From Bacillota bacterium (lineage in GTDB: Bacteria > Bacillota > Clostridia > DSM-8532), in the NCBI GenBank assembly GCA_023410885.1, contig JAEYPI010000220.1:1-21806 (forward strand): DNA of 21,806 nt, written 5' to 3'. A model generated the notes under the pieces. The model did no database searches. It was not told the DNA's origin and was given only the letters and a program-made list of their open reading frames with translations. Made by a program: the position numbers and the translations under genes. Positions 1 through 7,628 of this stretch are shown here, piece by piece (the first letter of the stretch is position 1; every line of letters starts with the position of its first letter).

Positions 1-1
1 G

Positions 2-433
2 AAAGGTATTTGGCCCGCTTTCTGGATGCTGGGAAATGACATTGACACCATAGGTTGGCCAAGCTGCGGTGAGATCGATATTATGGAGTTCATCGGCAGA
101 AGGCCCAATATGGTCTTCGGAACCTTGCACGGTCCTCAATACAATGGCGCAATGGGGCTTCAGAATTCCGTTACCACAGATAAAGACCTCCATGATACCT
201 TTCACACCTACGCCATTGTTTGGGATGCCGAGTCCATACACTGGTATTTTGACGGCGAGCTCTTTCACAAGGTTATAAGGGAGAAGCTTCCCACGACTTT
301 CACCTGGGCTTTTGATAAGAATTTTTTCATCCTTGTCAATCTGGCCGTCGGCGGCAACTGGCCTCAAAATCCCAATGATACGACCGAATTTCCGCAAACC
401 TACGTCATTGATTATATTCGTGTTTATCAGTAA
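2..433 (+). CDS. Glycoside hydrolase family 16 beta-glucanase, C-terminal part (5' end outside window)
   Basis: The reading frame is open from base 2, so the start lies upstream of the window and the gene is partial. Before the first ATG (26) the frame reads KGIWPAFWMLG, the conserved block that precedes the GH16 active site. The catalytic signature GEIDIMEF follows; in the family its first Glu (codon 71-73) is the nucleophile and its second Glu (86-88) the acid/base, with the Asp (77-79) between them. The downstream pattern (HTYAIVWDAESIHWYFDG, then NLAVGGNWP, then YVIDYIRVYQ at the stop) is the normal end of the beta-jelly-roll domain, with no carbohydrate-binding module after it. Family knowledge suggests an endo-acting 1,3- or 1,3-1,4-beta-glucanase that is probably secreted, but signal peptide and substrate cannot be judged from this part. 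It converges with the next gene, leaving only 18 bases between stops. Confidence 0.9.
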   Translation, partial: KGIWPAFWMLGNDIDTIGWPSCGEIDIMEFIGRRPNMVFGTLHGPQYNGAMGLQNSVTTDKDLHDTFHTYAIVWDAESIHWYFDGELFHKVIREKLPTTFTWAFDKNFFILVNLAVGGNWPQNPNDTTEFPQTYVIDYIRVYQ

Positions 434-451
434 TAGGCTATTCTGCAAAAA

Positions 452-1543
452 TCATTTTTTTCTTAGTGTGATCTTTCGAAATACAAGATATAAAATAGGT
501 ATCATAGCTGCGATCACAATAATGATGAATATGTATGGCATAGTACCGTTCAGAGGCTGAGAAGATTTTTGGATATCAGCTTCTTTTAAAGTAGCGGTAT
601 CAGTATCATTTAATGCTTCCTGAATGGCATCTTCAGGTTCTGCCGTATCCAAAATGGATCCATCCGTACTAAGGGTATTATCATTTTTTTCTGAAACCGT
701 GTTGTTGCTATACTCCAATTTTTCTAGAGAAAGATTTATGGTTTCTCCTTGCTTAAGCTTTTCCAGCTCCTCAAGCAATGAATATTTTATAGATTTTTCA
801 AAATCACCTTTCAGGTAAATAAAGACCTCTTTATTTTTTAAATCATAGATATTGGAATACTTTGTTCCGCCATCATCCCAATTTTGTGTAGTTGATTCTA
901 GTATGGTGGCGAAATAATCTACCGATAAGTCGCCCTCTTCATCCTCAAGCATGCTTTTAGCCTTGTCATAACGTCCGCAAGGATACCCGCCCATTTCTGG
1001 ATTTGCAAGCCAGAAGTTAGTCGCAATTTGGTACGACCCTTCTTTCTTAATAAACTTGAGATCATTTTCATCCCATTCTATGACAACAGAGTTGCCCGCG
1101 GCGTCAACAAACATAAGGTGGTCCATAAAGCCGGAAGGCAGGTTATAGGATTTAAGAAATTTAATGACTTCATCTACATTAGCGCAATTTGAAAGGACCA
1201 CTTCACCTAAGTCCATGTCTAGAGCAGGCTTGCCTTCTAAATGAGGAACTTCTAAGGAGGGGCAGGTTGCACCATCATAAAATAACCCCTTCTCGTTCAT
1301 TCCTCCCTGAACATAGGAATAGAGATAAAAGCATAGGCGGCCGTAGGTTCCTTCATCTGCGGCAGCAAACTGTATACTTGACGGAGCAGAGTATATCCAA
1401 TCCTCGTTGTTACCTACTAAAGTCAAATTCTCTTTTTGCTTGTTAAAAATAGTGCAGGCTTGACCACTAAAGGAGACTGAAAGAAAGAAAATAAAAAGAC
1501 ATAAAAAGGCTATCGATTTTATTTTTTTTATATTTTTATTCAT
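452..1543 (-). CDS. Membrane-anchored Ntn-type linear amide C-N hydrolase (choloylglycine hydrolase-like)
   Basis: Predicted 363-residue extracytoplasmic amidase of the N-terminal-nucleophile fold. Residues 1-29 form a signal peptide (NKNIKKIK, then a hydrophobic core, then SFSGQA), and the next residue is Cys30 in ACTIF, the expected nucleophile exposed by cleavage. GNNEDW and GGMNEKGLFYDG follow, as in linear amide hydrolases. The residue at -3 is Gly, so this is not a lipobox. A Ser/Thr/Asp/Glu-rich linker leads to a C-terminal membrane span (about 333-355) and the basic tail RKITLRKK, so the enzyme should sit tethered outside the cell. ATG 1543 is chosen because AGGAAA lies just upstream and because the only good promoter (1571-1599) would fall inside a longer 383-codon version starting at 1603. 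The substrate is unknown; penicillin V, bile acid or N-acyl amide substrates are all possible for the family. Confidence 0.75.
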   Translation of the reverse strand: MNKNIKKIKSIAFLCLFIFFLSVSFSGQACTIFNKQKENLTLVGNNEDWIYSAPSSIQFAAADEGTYGRLCFYLYSYVQGGMNEKGLFYDGATCPSLEVPHLEGKPALDMDLGEVVLSNCANVDEVIKFLKSYNLPSGFMDHLMFVDAAGNSVVIEWDENDLKFIKKEGSYQIATNFWLANPEMGGYPCGRYDKAKSMLEDEEGDLSVDYFATILESTTQNWDDGGTKYSNIYDLKNKEVFIYLKGDFEKSIKYSLLEELEKLKQGETINLSLEKLEYSNNTVSEKNDNTLSTDGSILDTAEPEDAIQEALNDTDTATLKEADIQKSSQPLNGTMPYIFIIIVIAAMIPILYLVFRKITLRKK

Positions 1544-1570
1544 GACGGCGGTTTCCTCACTCTTTCTGAA

Positions 1571-1599
1571 AGAATAGATGTAATGCCACTTGCTGTCAA
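1571..1599 (-). promoter_or_regulatory. Probable sigma-A promoter of the Ntn hydrolase gene
   Basis: On the minus strand TTGACA (1594-1599) is followed after 17 bases by TATTCT (1571-1576). The -35 box is perfect and the -10 box matches 4 of 6. Transcription would begin near 1564, about 20 bases upstream of ATG 1543. Confidence 0.6.
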
Positions 1600-1788
1600 A
1601 CAATCCTATCTACTCTTAATCCATAATATGGACGCACTTATATTATATAACATTAAAGATATATATGCAGATGATTTTGTGATAGCCTCATCTGATTATT
1701 TATATTAGAACTTTTTGTCCAAGCCTTCATATATTGTACTAAAGGCTCCTTTTCAGGAGCTTATAAAGAAAGGATAGAGGTGAATTTC

Positions 1789-2445
1789 ATGTTTTTCACC
1801 CCAGAAATGATGGATCGCAATCCCTTTACGCCAAGAAACAACGATAGGTCATTCATTCGTGTCCTACATGCCATTCCCAATGTGCCGGCAGTTGATGTTT
1901 ATGCCAATGGAATGCCCATTGCCAGAAATCTGACCTATAGGGACTTTACAGAATACCAAGGCGTTCCAGCGGGAGTCTATAACATAGAAGTTTTTATTGT
2001 CGGACGAATGGATGTCCCCGTAATAAGAGCCACAATTAACCTGCCGGATCGCTCTATTTTCACAATAGCCGCTGTTGGGCTACTCCCCAATATCAGCTTG
2101 CTCCCAATCCTGGAGCCAAAAATGATAATTCCCCCGGGGATGACCATGATTCGCTTTAGTCATTTGTCCCCAACGACTCCTGCTGTCGACCTGACGCTGT
2201 CCAGTGGAATAGCGCTGTTCACTAATGTACGCTTTAAGGAAACCACGAGCTATATCCCTATTCCACCGGCTACCTACCGTTTACAGATCAAAATTGCAGG
2301 TACCAATCAGGTGCTTCTTGATGTTCCTAATATTAGACTCTCAGCAAATAATTATTATTCAGTCTATGCTATAGGTCTTCTAGGGGGACAACCTCCGCTC
2401 CAAGTATTGATTCCGCTGGACGGACCTTCGTATATTAATCCATAA
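1789..2445 (+). CDS. DUF4397 protein with two tandem repeats
   Basis: A 218-residue protein built from two copies of the DUF4397 beta-sandwich unit, about 98 residues apart. Copy 1 opens with IRVLHAIPNVPAVDVYANG (23-41) and copy 2 with IRFSHLSPTTPAVDLTLSSG (121-140). Each continues through a Y..P.G/A.Y segment and ends in a TIAAVGLL or SVYAIGLL strand. There is no signal peptide and no membrane span, although many family members are secreted. Start: a GTG at 1780 is in frame, but AGAGGTG (1775-1781) sits at ideal distance from ATG 1789, so the ATG is preferred. The gene stands alone, divergent from the Ntn hydrolase, and ends at a strong terminator. A GCTCCT-TTTC-AGGAGC hairpin (1745-1760) lies in the leader. 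The function of the family is unknown; a surface or spore-envelope role is only a guess. Confidence 0.8.
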   Translation: MFFTPEMMDRNPFTPRNNDRSFIRVLHAIPNVPAVDVYANGMPIARNLTYRDFTEYQGVPAGVYNIEVFIVGRMDVPVIRATINLPDRSIFTIAAVGLLPNISLLPILEPKMIIPPGMTMIRFSHLSPTTPAVDLTLSSGIALFTNVRFKETTSYIPIPPATYRLQIKIAGTNQVLLDVPNIRLSANNYYSVYAIGLLGGQPPLQVLIPLDGPSYINP

Positions 2446-2494
2446 GGTAGATCCTTGAGGATTCACTTTTTTCTCGTTCATTAGCTCCTATATT

Positions 2495-2540
2495 ATAGAT
2501 TAAGGAATGGCATTATTTCGTTCCTTAATCTATTTTTTTC
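2495..2540 (+). terminator. Rho-independent terminator after the DUF4397 gene
   Basis: A perfect 12-bp stem TAGATTAAGGAA (2496-2507) / TTCCTTAATCTA (2521-2532) with a 13-base loop is followed directly by seven T (2533-2539). Confidence 0.9.
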
Positions 2541-2577
2541 ATGAACAATCCACAAAAAAATGAAAAGCCAACATATA

Positions 2578-2742
2578 TTAAACAACATGTCGGATTAACA
2601 ATGTACTTACTAATGGTCTTAAAAAAGAATTTCTATCCGGGTCCCCCGGAGGGTCTCCCATAGGATTATTATGTCTTTCGTTACCTGCTGGCATTTCAGC
2701 TTTAACTCTACCTTCCACATTCGAAAGAATATTATCCGTCAT
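2578..2742 (-). CDS. Possible small protein of 54 residues, unknown
   Basis: A minus-strand frame from ATG 2742 reads MTDNILSNVEGRVKAEMPAG, then a Pro/Asp/Asn-rich middle containing NPMGDPPGDPDRN, and a hydrophobic end LVSTLLIRHVV. Support is an AGGGG site 9 bases before the ATG and composition that does not look random. A GTG 14 codons upstream (2784) would extend it but has no ribosome site. It lies downstream of nrdJ on the same strand, beyond a weak hairpin. I do not recognise the family. It could be a small spore or stress protein, or a chance frame. Confidence 0.35.
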   Translation of the reverse strand: MTDNILSNVEGRVKAEMPAGNERHNNPMGDPPGDPDRNSFLRPLVSTLLIRHVV

Positions 2743-2895
2743 TCGTTTAACCCCTATACACGGGTTACAAGAACTTTTTTTCACAAGACTCGACCCATAA
2801 TAAAAGGCAATATATATTGCTATACACTGCCTTCATTAAATAAACTTTCGAACTTTATTATTTCACTCTTATGGTTTACTCGCTAATCGGTGTAA

Positions 2896-5223
2896 TTACC
2901 CGCACTTGGAGTACCCGCAGCTACGGCAGACGACACAACCGCCTTCGTGTTCCACGCCGCTCCCACACTCAGGGCAGCTGGCGGAATCCTTTGAGTTTTC
3001 ATCATCATAGATCTTGGCGTTGGGCCTTGGAACCTGAAAGGTTGCCGTGGCAGCTGGGGCAGTCTTGTAGACATCACCGTTTCCATTGCGATGCTTCATG
3101 ACCTTTTCAATCATCCGACCAATCGCATCGGGACAGGACAGAACGTTAAGCCCCTTCTGGCGGATGGTTGACGGGCAGCGAATACCCTTGAGCTGTTCTA
3201 CAATCGACTTTTCATCCATACCCGATCTTAAGGCTATGGACACCAAGCGACTGGTGGCTTCGGACTGGGAAGGACAACCTCCTGCGCGTCCGGTGTTGGT
3301 GAATACCTCACAGATACCGTTGTCATCATAGTTGACGGTGATATAGAGGTTACCGCAACCAATCTTGACTTTCTCGGTAAAGCCCGTTGTAACCTCAGGG
3401 CGAGGCCTGGGTGTAATATGTGGTTGAGTCAAGGCACAGGCTTCCGCGCAATCCTCACAAGCCTCGGTGGAAGGTGCCACGTTCTGAAGCTGAGGCTTTT
3501 CCTCTTTGCCCTTCACACTGCCGATATTGAGCACCTGCATATCACGGCTACCATCACGATAAATGGTGACACCCTTACAGCCGGTGCGATAGGCGAGCTG
3601 GAAGACCTCTGCAACATCCTCCTGGGTTGCTTCATTACGAAGATTAACGGTCTTTGAAACCGCATTGTCCGTATGGTTTTGGAAGGCCGCCTGCATGTTG
3701 ACATGCCATTCGGGTGAAATATCATGGGAGGTTACAAAAACCTCGCGAATCTCTTCCGGAACCTCGTGAAGATCGTGAAGGGATCCCTTTTTAGCGATTT
3801 CCCTCATAAGCTTCTCTGAATAAAAGCCCCTCTCCTCGGCTACCGCTTTAAAGTGGGGATTGACCTCCACCAGCTCGGTGCCGTCCATGACATTTTTAAT
3901 AAAGGAGATGGCAAAAAGGGGCTCAATGCCGCTTGATACTCCGGCAATAATACTTAAGGTTCCTGTAGGCGCGATAGTGGTGGTGGTGGCATTTCTGATC
4001 TTTCTGTCCACCTCGGCAAAAATGCTCTTATCGTGGAAGGGGAAGACACCCTTGACCTTTGCAATTTCCTCGCTCTTTTGCTTGGACTCAAAATCTATAA
4101 AGCCCATGATCTCCTCAGCCAATCTTACGGCCTCTCCTGAATGATAGGGGATGCCAAGAATGAGAAGAAGGTCTGCCCAACCCATAACGCCAAGACCTAT
4201 TTTTCTTGTGCCCCTTGTCATATGGTCGATCTCAGGAAGGGGATAGTTATTGACATCAATAACATTGTCCAGGAAATGAACAGCTTTCCGGACGGTTTCA
4301 CCAAGCTTGTCATAATCCACCTCGGGGCCAAGCGCGCCTTCCTTAACCATGAGGCTTAAGTTAATGGAGCCAAGATTGCAGGCCTCATAGGGTAAAAGGG
4401 GCTGTTCGCCACAGGGATTGGTGCTCTCTATTTCTCCCAGGAGGGGGGTGACATTTTCACGGTTAATGCGATCGATGAATACAATACCGGGTTCACCATT
4501 GGTCCATGCCATTTTAACCATCTTATTAAAGACCTCACGGGCATTCAAGCTCCCACGTGTCTCCTTTGTCTTAGGATCAATAAGATCGTAATCCCGGCCT
4601 TGCTCCACCGCTTCCATGAAGCTTTCGGTGAGCGCCACACTGATATTGAAGTTGGTAATATCGGCATTATCCTGCTTGCAGGTTATAAACTCTAAAATAT
4701 CCGGATGATCAACTCTTAAAATGCCCATATTGGCACCACGGCGTGTTCCCCCCTGCTTGACCGCTTCTGTCGCGGCGTTAAAGACCTTCATAAAGCTCAC
4801 GGGACCGCTGGCTACGCCACCAGTTGAGTTAACACTGGAGCCCTTAGCACGGAGACGATTAAAGGAAAATCCTGTTCCCCCGCCGCTTTTATGAATCAAT
4901 GCAGCGTTTTTGACACTGTCGAAGATTCCCTCCATGCTGTCCTCAATAGGAAGCACAAAGCAAGCAGAGAGCTGACCTAGGGGTCTTCCGGCATTCATAA
5001 GGGTCGGAGAATTGGGCAAGAACTCCAGGTTAGTCATCATATCGTAGAAATCCTGCTCAATGCTTTGAAGCTGAGCCTCAGAAGCATAGTCCTTATCGGC
5101 AGCAGCAACGGTTTTTGCGACTCTTCTGAACATCTCCTCAGGTGTCTCTAAAACATTTCCATCCTTATCTCGAATCAGGTATCTTTTTTCTAAAACTTTT
5201 ATTGCATTTTGGCTTAATAACAT
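2896..5223 (-). CDS. nrdJ: Adenosylcobalamin-dependent (class II) ribonucleotide reductase
   Basis: Reduces ribonucleotides to deoxyribonucleotides in the cytoplasm with coenzyme B12 as radical source, independently of oxygen. The product has 775 residues. Landmarks: NSPTLMNAG (71-79); Cys88 in LSACF and Cys282 in ACNLG as the probable redox pair; the thiyl Cys271 and Glu273 in NPCGEQPL; and GTLSIIAGVSSGIEP (421-435). The 11-residue spacing from Cys271 to Cys282 is that of characterised class II enzymes. After the barrel comes a Cys-rich linker (589-596), a TSCPD domain (about 620-710), and a C-terminal Cys cluster with four CxxC-like pairs (750-774) that probably relays electrons and/or binds zinc. 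ATG 5223 follows a GGAGGAG site. It is monocistronic with its own promoter, and a NrdR-like site sits at the start of transcription. It is not preceded by any leader long enough for a cobalamin riboswitch. Confidence 0.95.
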   Translation of the reverse strand: MLLSQNAIKVLEKRYLIRDKDGNVLETPEEMFRRVAKTVAAADKDYASEAQLQSIEQDFYDMMTNLEFLPNSPTLMNAGRPLGQLSACFVLPIEDSMEGIFDSVKNAALIHKSGGGTGFSFNRLRAKGSSVNSTGGVASGPVSFMKVFNAATEAVKQGGTRRGANMGILRVDHPDILEFITCKQDNADITNFNISVALTESFMEAVEQGRDYDLIDPKTKETRGSLNAREVFNKMVKMAWTNGEPGIVFIDRINRENVTPLLGEIESTNPCGEQPLLPYEACNLGSINLSLMVKEGALGPEVDYDKLGETVRKAVHFLDNVIDVNNYPLPEIDHMTRGTRKIGLGVMGWADLLLILGIPYHSGEAVRLAEEIMGFIDFESKQKSEEIAKVKGVFPFHDKSIFAEVDRKIRNATTTTIAPTGTLSIIAGVSSGIEPLFAISFIKNVMDGTELVEVNPHFKAVAEERGFYSEKLMREIAKKGSLHDLHEVPEEIREVFVTSHDISPEWHVNMQAAFQNHTDNAVSKTVNLRNEATQEDVAEVFQLAYRTGCKGVTIYRDGSRDMQVLNIGSVKGKEEKPQLQNVAPSTEACEDCAEACALTQPHITPRPRPEVTTGFTEKVKIGCGNLYITVNYDDNGICEVFTNTGRAGGCPSQSEATSRLVSIALRSGMDEKSIVEQLKGIRCPSTIRQKGLNVLSCPDAIGRMIEKVMKHRNGNGDVYKTAPAATATFQVPRPNAKIYDDENSKDSASCPECGSGVEHEGGCVVCRSCGYSKCG

Positions 5224-5307
5224 GGCTTTTCTCCTCCGTCTATCCCACTTTTATCTCTTGAATGCCTATCTTTATACAGTACATATTGTATATATCGGTT
5301 ATAGCAA

Positions 5308-5323
5308 CACCAATATATAGCGT
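5308..5323 (-). promoter_or_regulatory. NrdR-like box overlapping the nrdJ transcription start
   Basis: The plus-strand sequence CACCAATATATAGCGT contains the core CAATATATAG (5311-5320), which fits the published NrdR core CWATATATWG at every position. It lies just downstream of the -10 box, where a bound repressor would block initiation. NrdR normally needs two boxes. The best partner is GTATATATCG (5288-5297), an 8 of 10 match, but its 23-base spacing is not the usual three turns. Confidence 0.55.
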
Positions 5324-5329
5324 AAATAT

Positions 5330-5358
5330 ATTATATCCACCTTTATCTCCTGTTTCAA
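5330..5358 (-). promoter_or_regulatory. sigma-A promoter of nrdJ
   Basis: On the minus strand TTGAAA (5353-5358) is followed after exactly 17 bases by a perfect TATAAT (5330-5335). The transcript would begin near 5322, leaving a leader of about 100 bases. Confidence 0.8.
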
Positions 5359-5409
5359 TACTATTCCTTTTACAAAGCTTCAATTAAACAGTGACATAAT
5401 TAAAAAATG

Positions 5410-6981
5410 TTAAAAATTACTGTCAATTTTTTGTTGCTCAGGCTCGTGGGAGCGCTTAAAAAGCTGCGCTAATTTGTCGGATAGAATAGCCAACCCATGA
5501 TAGGACATGAGGATCAAATAAGGATAAATGAGATAGATATAACGCGGCTTAATCTCCCAGAGGGTGTAGAATCCTATAAATCCAAGCAAGACAATCGCCG
5601 GCAAGATTAAAGGATATTCATATTTCTTAATGATCGACCGACTTAAGCCAATGACTGAAAGGCCCAGCATCAGAAGATTGGTTGTGTGCAGGAGCCATCT
5701 GGTATAATCCCGTATGGGTCTGTTAGTGCTGATTAGCTCTGTAACAAAGGTTGGGTATAAATATCCCCACGATCCTATACCATAATATTCGGCTTGATAA
5801 GTACCTTCTGTCCATAGCCAGATGTTCTTTTTTACGTACGTTTTTAAAATTCCTATGGCCCCTCGTTTCTCTATGTTCTTTTTAATCATCTCCGTGTAGA
5901 GTGCTACACTCTTGGCTTTGTTCCACTCTCCCTGTTTGATATACACATTATAGGATTTTGAATCATCCCAATATCCAATTTTGTTCGCATTCATCCCAAT
6001 ATTGATCCACATATGAATGGGAATTGAGTTCTGGCCGATTGGCTCGGTAATTTTCCCGGTATTCATAAGATAACCGTTTACAAGCGTTAAGGGCAGTCGG
6101 CAAAGAATAAGCACAATTCCAAAAAAAGCTAAAGCCTTGATTACCTTTATTTTGTTCAGGATAAAGTAGAGGGTGACGGCAATAAGAAAAATAACGCCGA
6201 CCTGTCGTAAAAAGTTCCCCGTTATGGTTAAAATACCGATCATGACCAAATGCCAGCTTTTTTTTGTTTTGATATATCGGATGGCATGATGAACAAGCCC
6301 GGTAAATAATGTAGTGGCAATCAAATCATTATAGATGAGATTATTGAGTAAAAGCATGGGCAAAAAAAAGCCGGAAAAGAGCAGTATGCCATACCCCTTA
6401 TCTTTTTTTGCAGGGCAGGTTTCTTCATATATCCGGAATATCAAGTACGTGGTAATAGAAGAAAAAATAATGTTTAAAAGCTTAGGAACCAGTATAGTAT
6501 CAGGAAATATATTGTAAATAGCCGATAGCAACAGTGTGATACCAATGTTATTGGGATACCGGTATAGATATCCCAATCTTTGGAAATGCACAAAATTACC
6601 CTCTATTACCTGTAGAGAGATAAAGTTTACAATATCCTGGTCTGCAAACTGCTTTGCGGGAAGATAGAGAATTACTAATACCTGAACCATCGCAGACAGG
6701 TAGAGCAGGATCCAAACAACCTGCTTTCTGCTTAATCGGTCAAGCCTTTTACTCAGCCAGTAAACAAGGATAGCTGCAACCAGTAGAAGAACTATCGTAA
6801 GAATCAAAAAGGGAATATTCTCACGAACCCAGGCAGGCTTATCACCATACCTGTACCCGCAGAATTCAGCCCGCCATATCAATGAAATTGCCAGGATAAG
6901 TATCATAAACGGTATAAGGAGACAGACAGGTATTTTGCCAAGTACTTTCAGTATATTGCTTTTCTTCCGTCCAGTATCCAA
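5410..6981 (-). CDS. Polytopic membrane glycosyltransferase, GT-C fold (GT39/ArnT-like)
   Basis: A 523-residue integral membrane protein with about eleven hydrophobic spans, for example at 17-36, 57-75 and 89-107. After the third span comes FADQDIVNF, whose D114-x-D116 is the acidic motif expected in the extracytoplasmic loop of GT-C transferases that use polyprenyl-phosphate sugars. It is followed by GYLYRYPNNIG, also typical of GT39-like proteins. A large soluble loop (about 310-410) contains IPIHMWINIGMN, and the C-terminal tail is short and basic/acidic. The acceptor (glycan, lipid or protein) is unknown. The start is TTG 6981, preceded by AGAGGG at good distance; the nearest internal ATG lies within the first membrane span and has no ribosome site. 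The gene stands alone between nrdJ and the tRNA gene. Confidence 0.7.
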   Translation of the reverse strand: MDTGRKKSNILKVLGKIPVCLLIPFMILILAISLIWRAEFCGYRYGDKPAWVRENIPFLILTIVLLLVAAILVYWLSKRLDRLSRKQVVWILLYLSAMVQVLVILYLPAKQFADQDIVNFISLQVIEGNFVHFQRLGYLYRYPNNIGITLLLSAIYNIFPDTILVPKLLNIIFSSITTYLIFRIYEETCPAKKDKGYGILLFSGFFLPMLLLNNLIYNDLIATTLFTGLVHHAIRYIKTKKSWHLVMIGILTITGNFLRQVGVIFLIAVTLYFILNKIKVIKALAFFGIVLILCRLPLTLVNGYLMNTGKITEPIGQNSIPIHMWINIGMNANKIGYWDDSKSYNVYIKQGEWNKAKSVALYTEMIKKNIEKRGAIGILKTYVKKNIWLWTEGTYQAEYYGIGSWGYLYPTFVTELISTNRPIRDYTRWLLHTTNLLMLGLSVIGLSRSIIKKYEYPLILPAIVLLGFIGFYTLWEIKPRYIYLIYPYLILMSYHGLAILSDKLAQLFKRSHEPEQQKIDSNF

Positions 6982-7009
6982 AACGCGACCCTCTCGAATG
7001 TTAACTTTG

Positions 7010-7024
7010 TTGAGAAATTCTCAA
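7010..7024. promoter_or_regulatory. 15-base dyad upstream of the glycosyltransferase gene
   Basis: TTGAGAA-A-TTCTCAA is a perfect 7-bp inverted repeat around one central base, 28 bases upstream of the TTG start at 6981. It is the size of a repressor operator or a small RNA hairpin. I do not recognise the regulator. Confidence 0.35.
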
Positions 7025-7314
7025 TACTTATTAATCTCCTGTTCTGACAAACCTTATGCCATGAAAAGATTGACGCGCCGGAAACAAGACTCAAAATTAC
7101 CTATTTTTGTTTTTTAATAAATAACCCTGTATTTTCTTGAAAGCATAGACATAACTAATACTTAATCCATAGCCAAAAAACATAAGTATTATCGGTATTA
7201 CAAATCTCTATATCTCGTTTGAATTTCTATTTTGAGATGTGCCGCTGCATATAGCGAAATAAGGATATGAGAGGGTAGACAAAAAGAAAACATAAAATCA
7301 CAAGGATACATAAG

Positions 7315-7360
7315 AATTAAAAACACAAAACCCCGAAAGCTTACCGCTATCGGGGTTTTG
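7315..7360 (-). terminator. Terminator of tRNA-Leu
   Basis: An 11-bp perfect stem CAAAACCCCGA (7326-7336) / TCGGGGTTTTG (7350-7360) starts one base after the encoded CCA. On the minus strand a T-rich run TGTTTTTAATTC follows. Confidence 0.9.
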
Positions 7361-7361
7361 T

Positions 7362-7449
7362 TGGTGCTCGAGACCGGAGTCGAACCGGTACGGAGGGTTA
7401 GTCCGACGGATTTTAAGTCCGTTGTGTCTGCCTGTTCCACCACTCGAGC
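7362..7449 (-). tRNA. tRNA-Leu, anticodon UAA
   Basis: An 88-base class II tRNA including an encoded 3' CCA (7362-7364). The acceptor arms GCTCGAG (7443-7449) and CTCGAGC (7366-7372) pair perfectly. D-arm TGGTGGAAC, anticodon loop CTTAAAA with anticodon TAA at 7413-7415, a long variable arm GGACTAACCCTCC, and T-arm ACCGGTTCGACTCCGGT are all present. The anticodon reads UUA and UUG. Confidence 0.97.
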
Positions 7450-7464
7450 TAATGACGCATAACT

Positions 7465-7493
7465 ATTTTACAATAGGTCTTTACAGGTGTCAA
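7465..7493 (-). promoter_or_regulatory. sigma-A promoter of tRNA-Leu
   Basis: On the minus strand a perfect TTGACA (7488-7493) is followed after 17 bases by TAAAAT (7465-7470), 5 of 6 to consensus, ending 15 bases before the tRNA 5' end. Confidence 0.8.
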
Positions 7494-7628
7494 TACGCCT
7501 TTTCTTGTCATAATGCCGTCTTTTCCAATCATATACATCTTTTAAGAGTTTATCCACGGACGAACCGTAATCTGTGGGTAAAGAAATAGCGCTAAAGAAC
7601 CCACCCTATCCTATAAAGGAGAATGTTC

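Larger units (their letters stand above)
2446..2895. other. Intergenic region between the DUF4397 gene and nrdJ
   Basis: It holds the terminator at 2495-2540, the uncertain 54-codon frame at 2578-2742, and a perfect 14-base palindrome GCAATATATATTGC at 2807-2820. Read on the minus strand, the palindrome forms a short hairpin followed by CTTTTATTAT and may weakly terminate nrdJ. The rest is AT-rich with nothing else I can support. Confidence 0.5.
6982..7361. other. Intergenic region between the glycosyltransferase gene and tRNA-Leu
   Basis: It holds the dyad at 7010-7024, a 9-bp inverted repeat TAATACTTA (7156-7164) / TAAGTATTA (7183-7191) with an 18-base loop, and the tRNA terminator at 7315-7360. 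No gene or convincing promoter is visible, and the sequence is AT-rich. Confidence 0.5.

Noticed and set aside
1544..1603. Twenty extra codons at the start of the Ntn hydrolase gene
   Set aside because: They would start upstream of, and contain, the TTGACA-17-TATTCT promoter, lack a ribosome site and spoil the signal peptide.
2671..2886. Plus-strand frame of 71 codons in the gap before nrdJ
   Set aside because: No ribosome site, and its composition looks like antisense of the opposite frame.
5224..5409. Cobalamin riboswitch before nrdJ
   Set aside because: The leader from the predicted start is only about 100 bases and shows no B12 box or the extended structure such riboswitches need.
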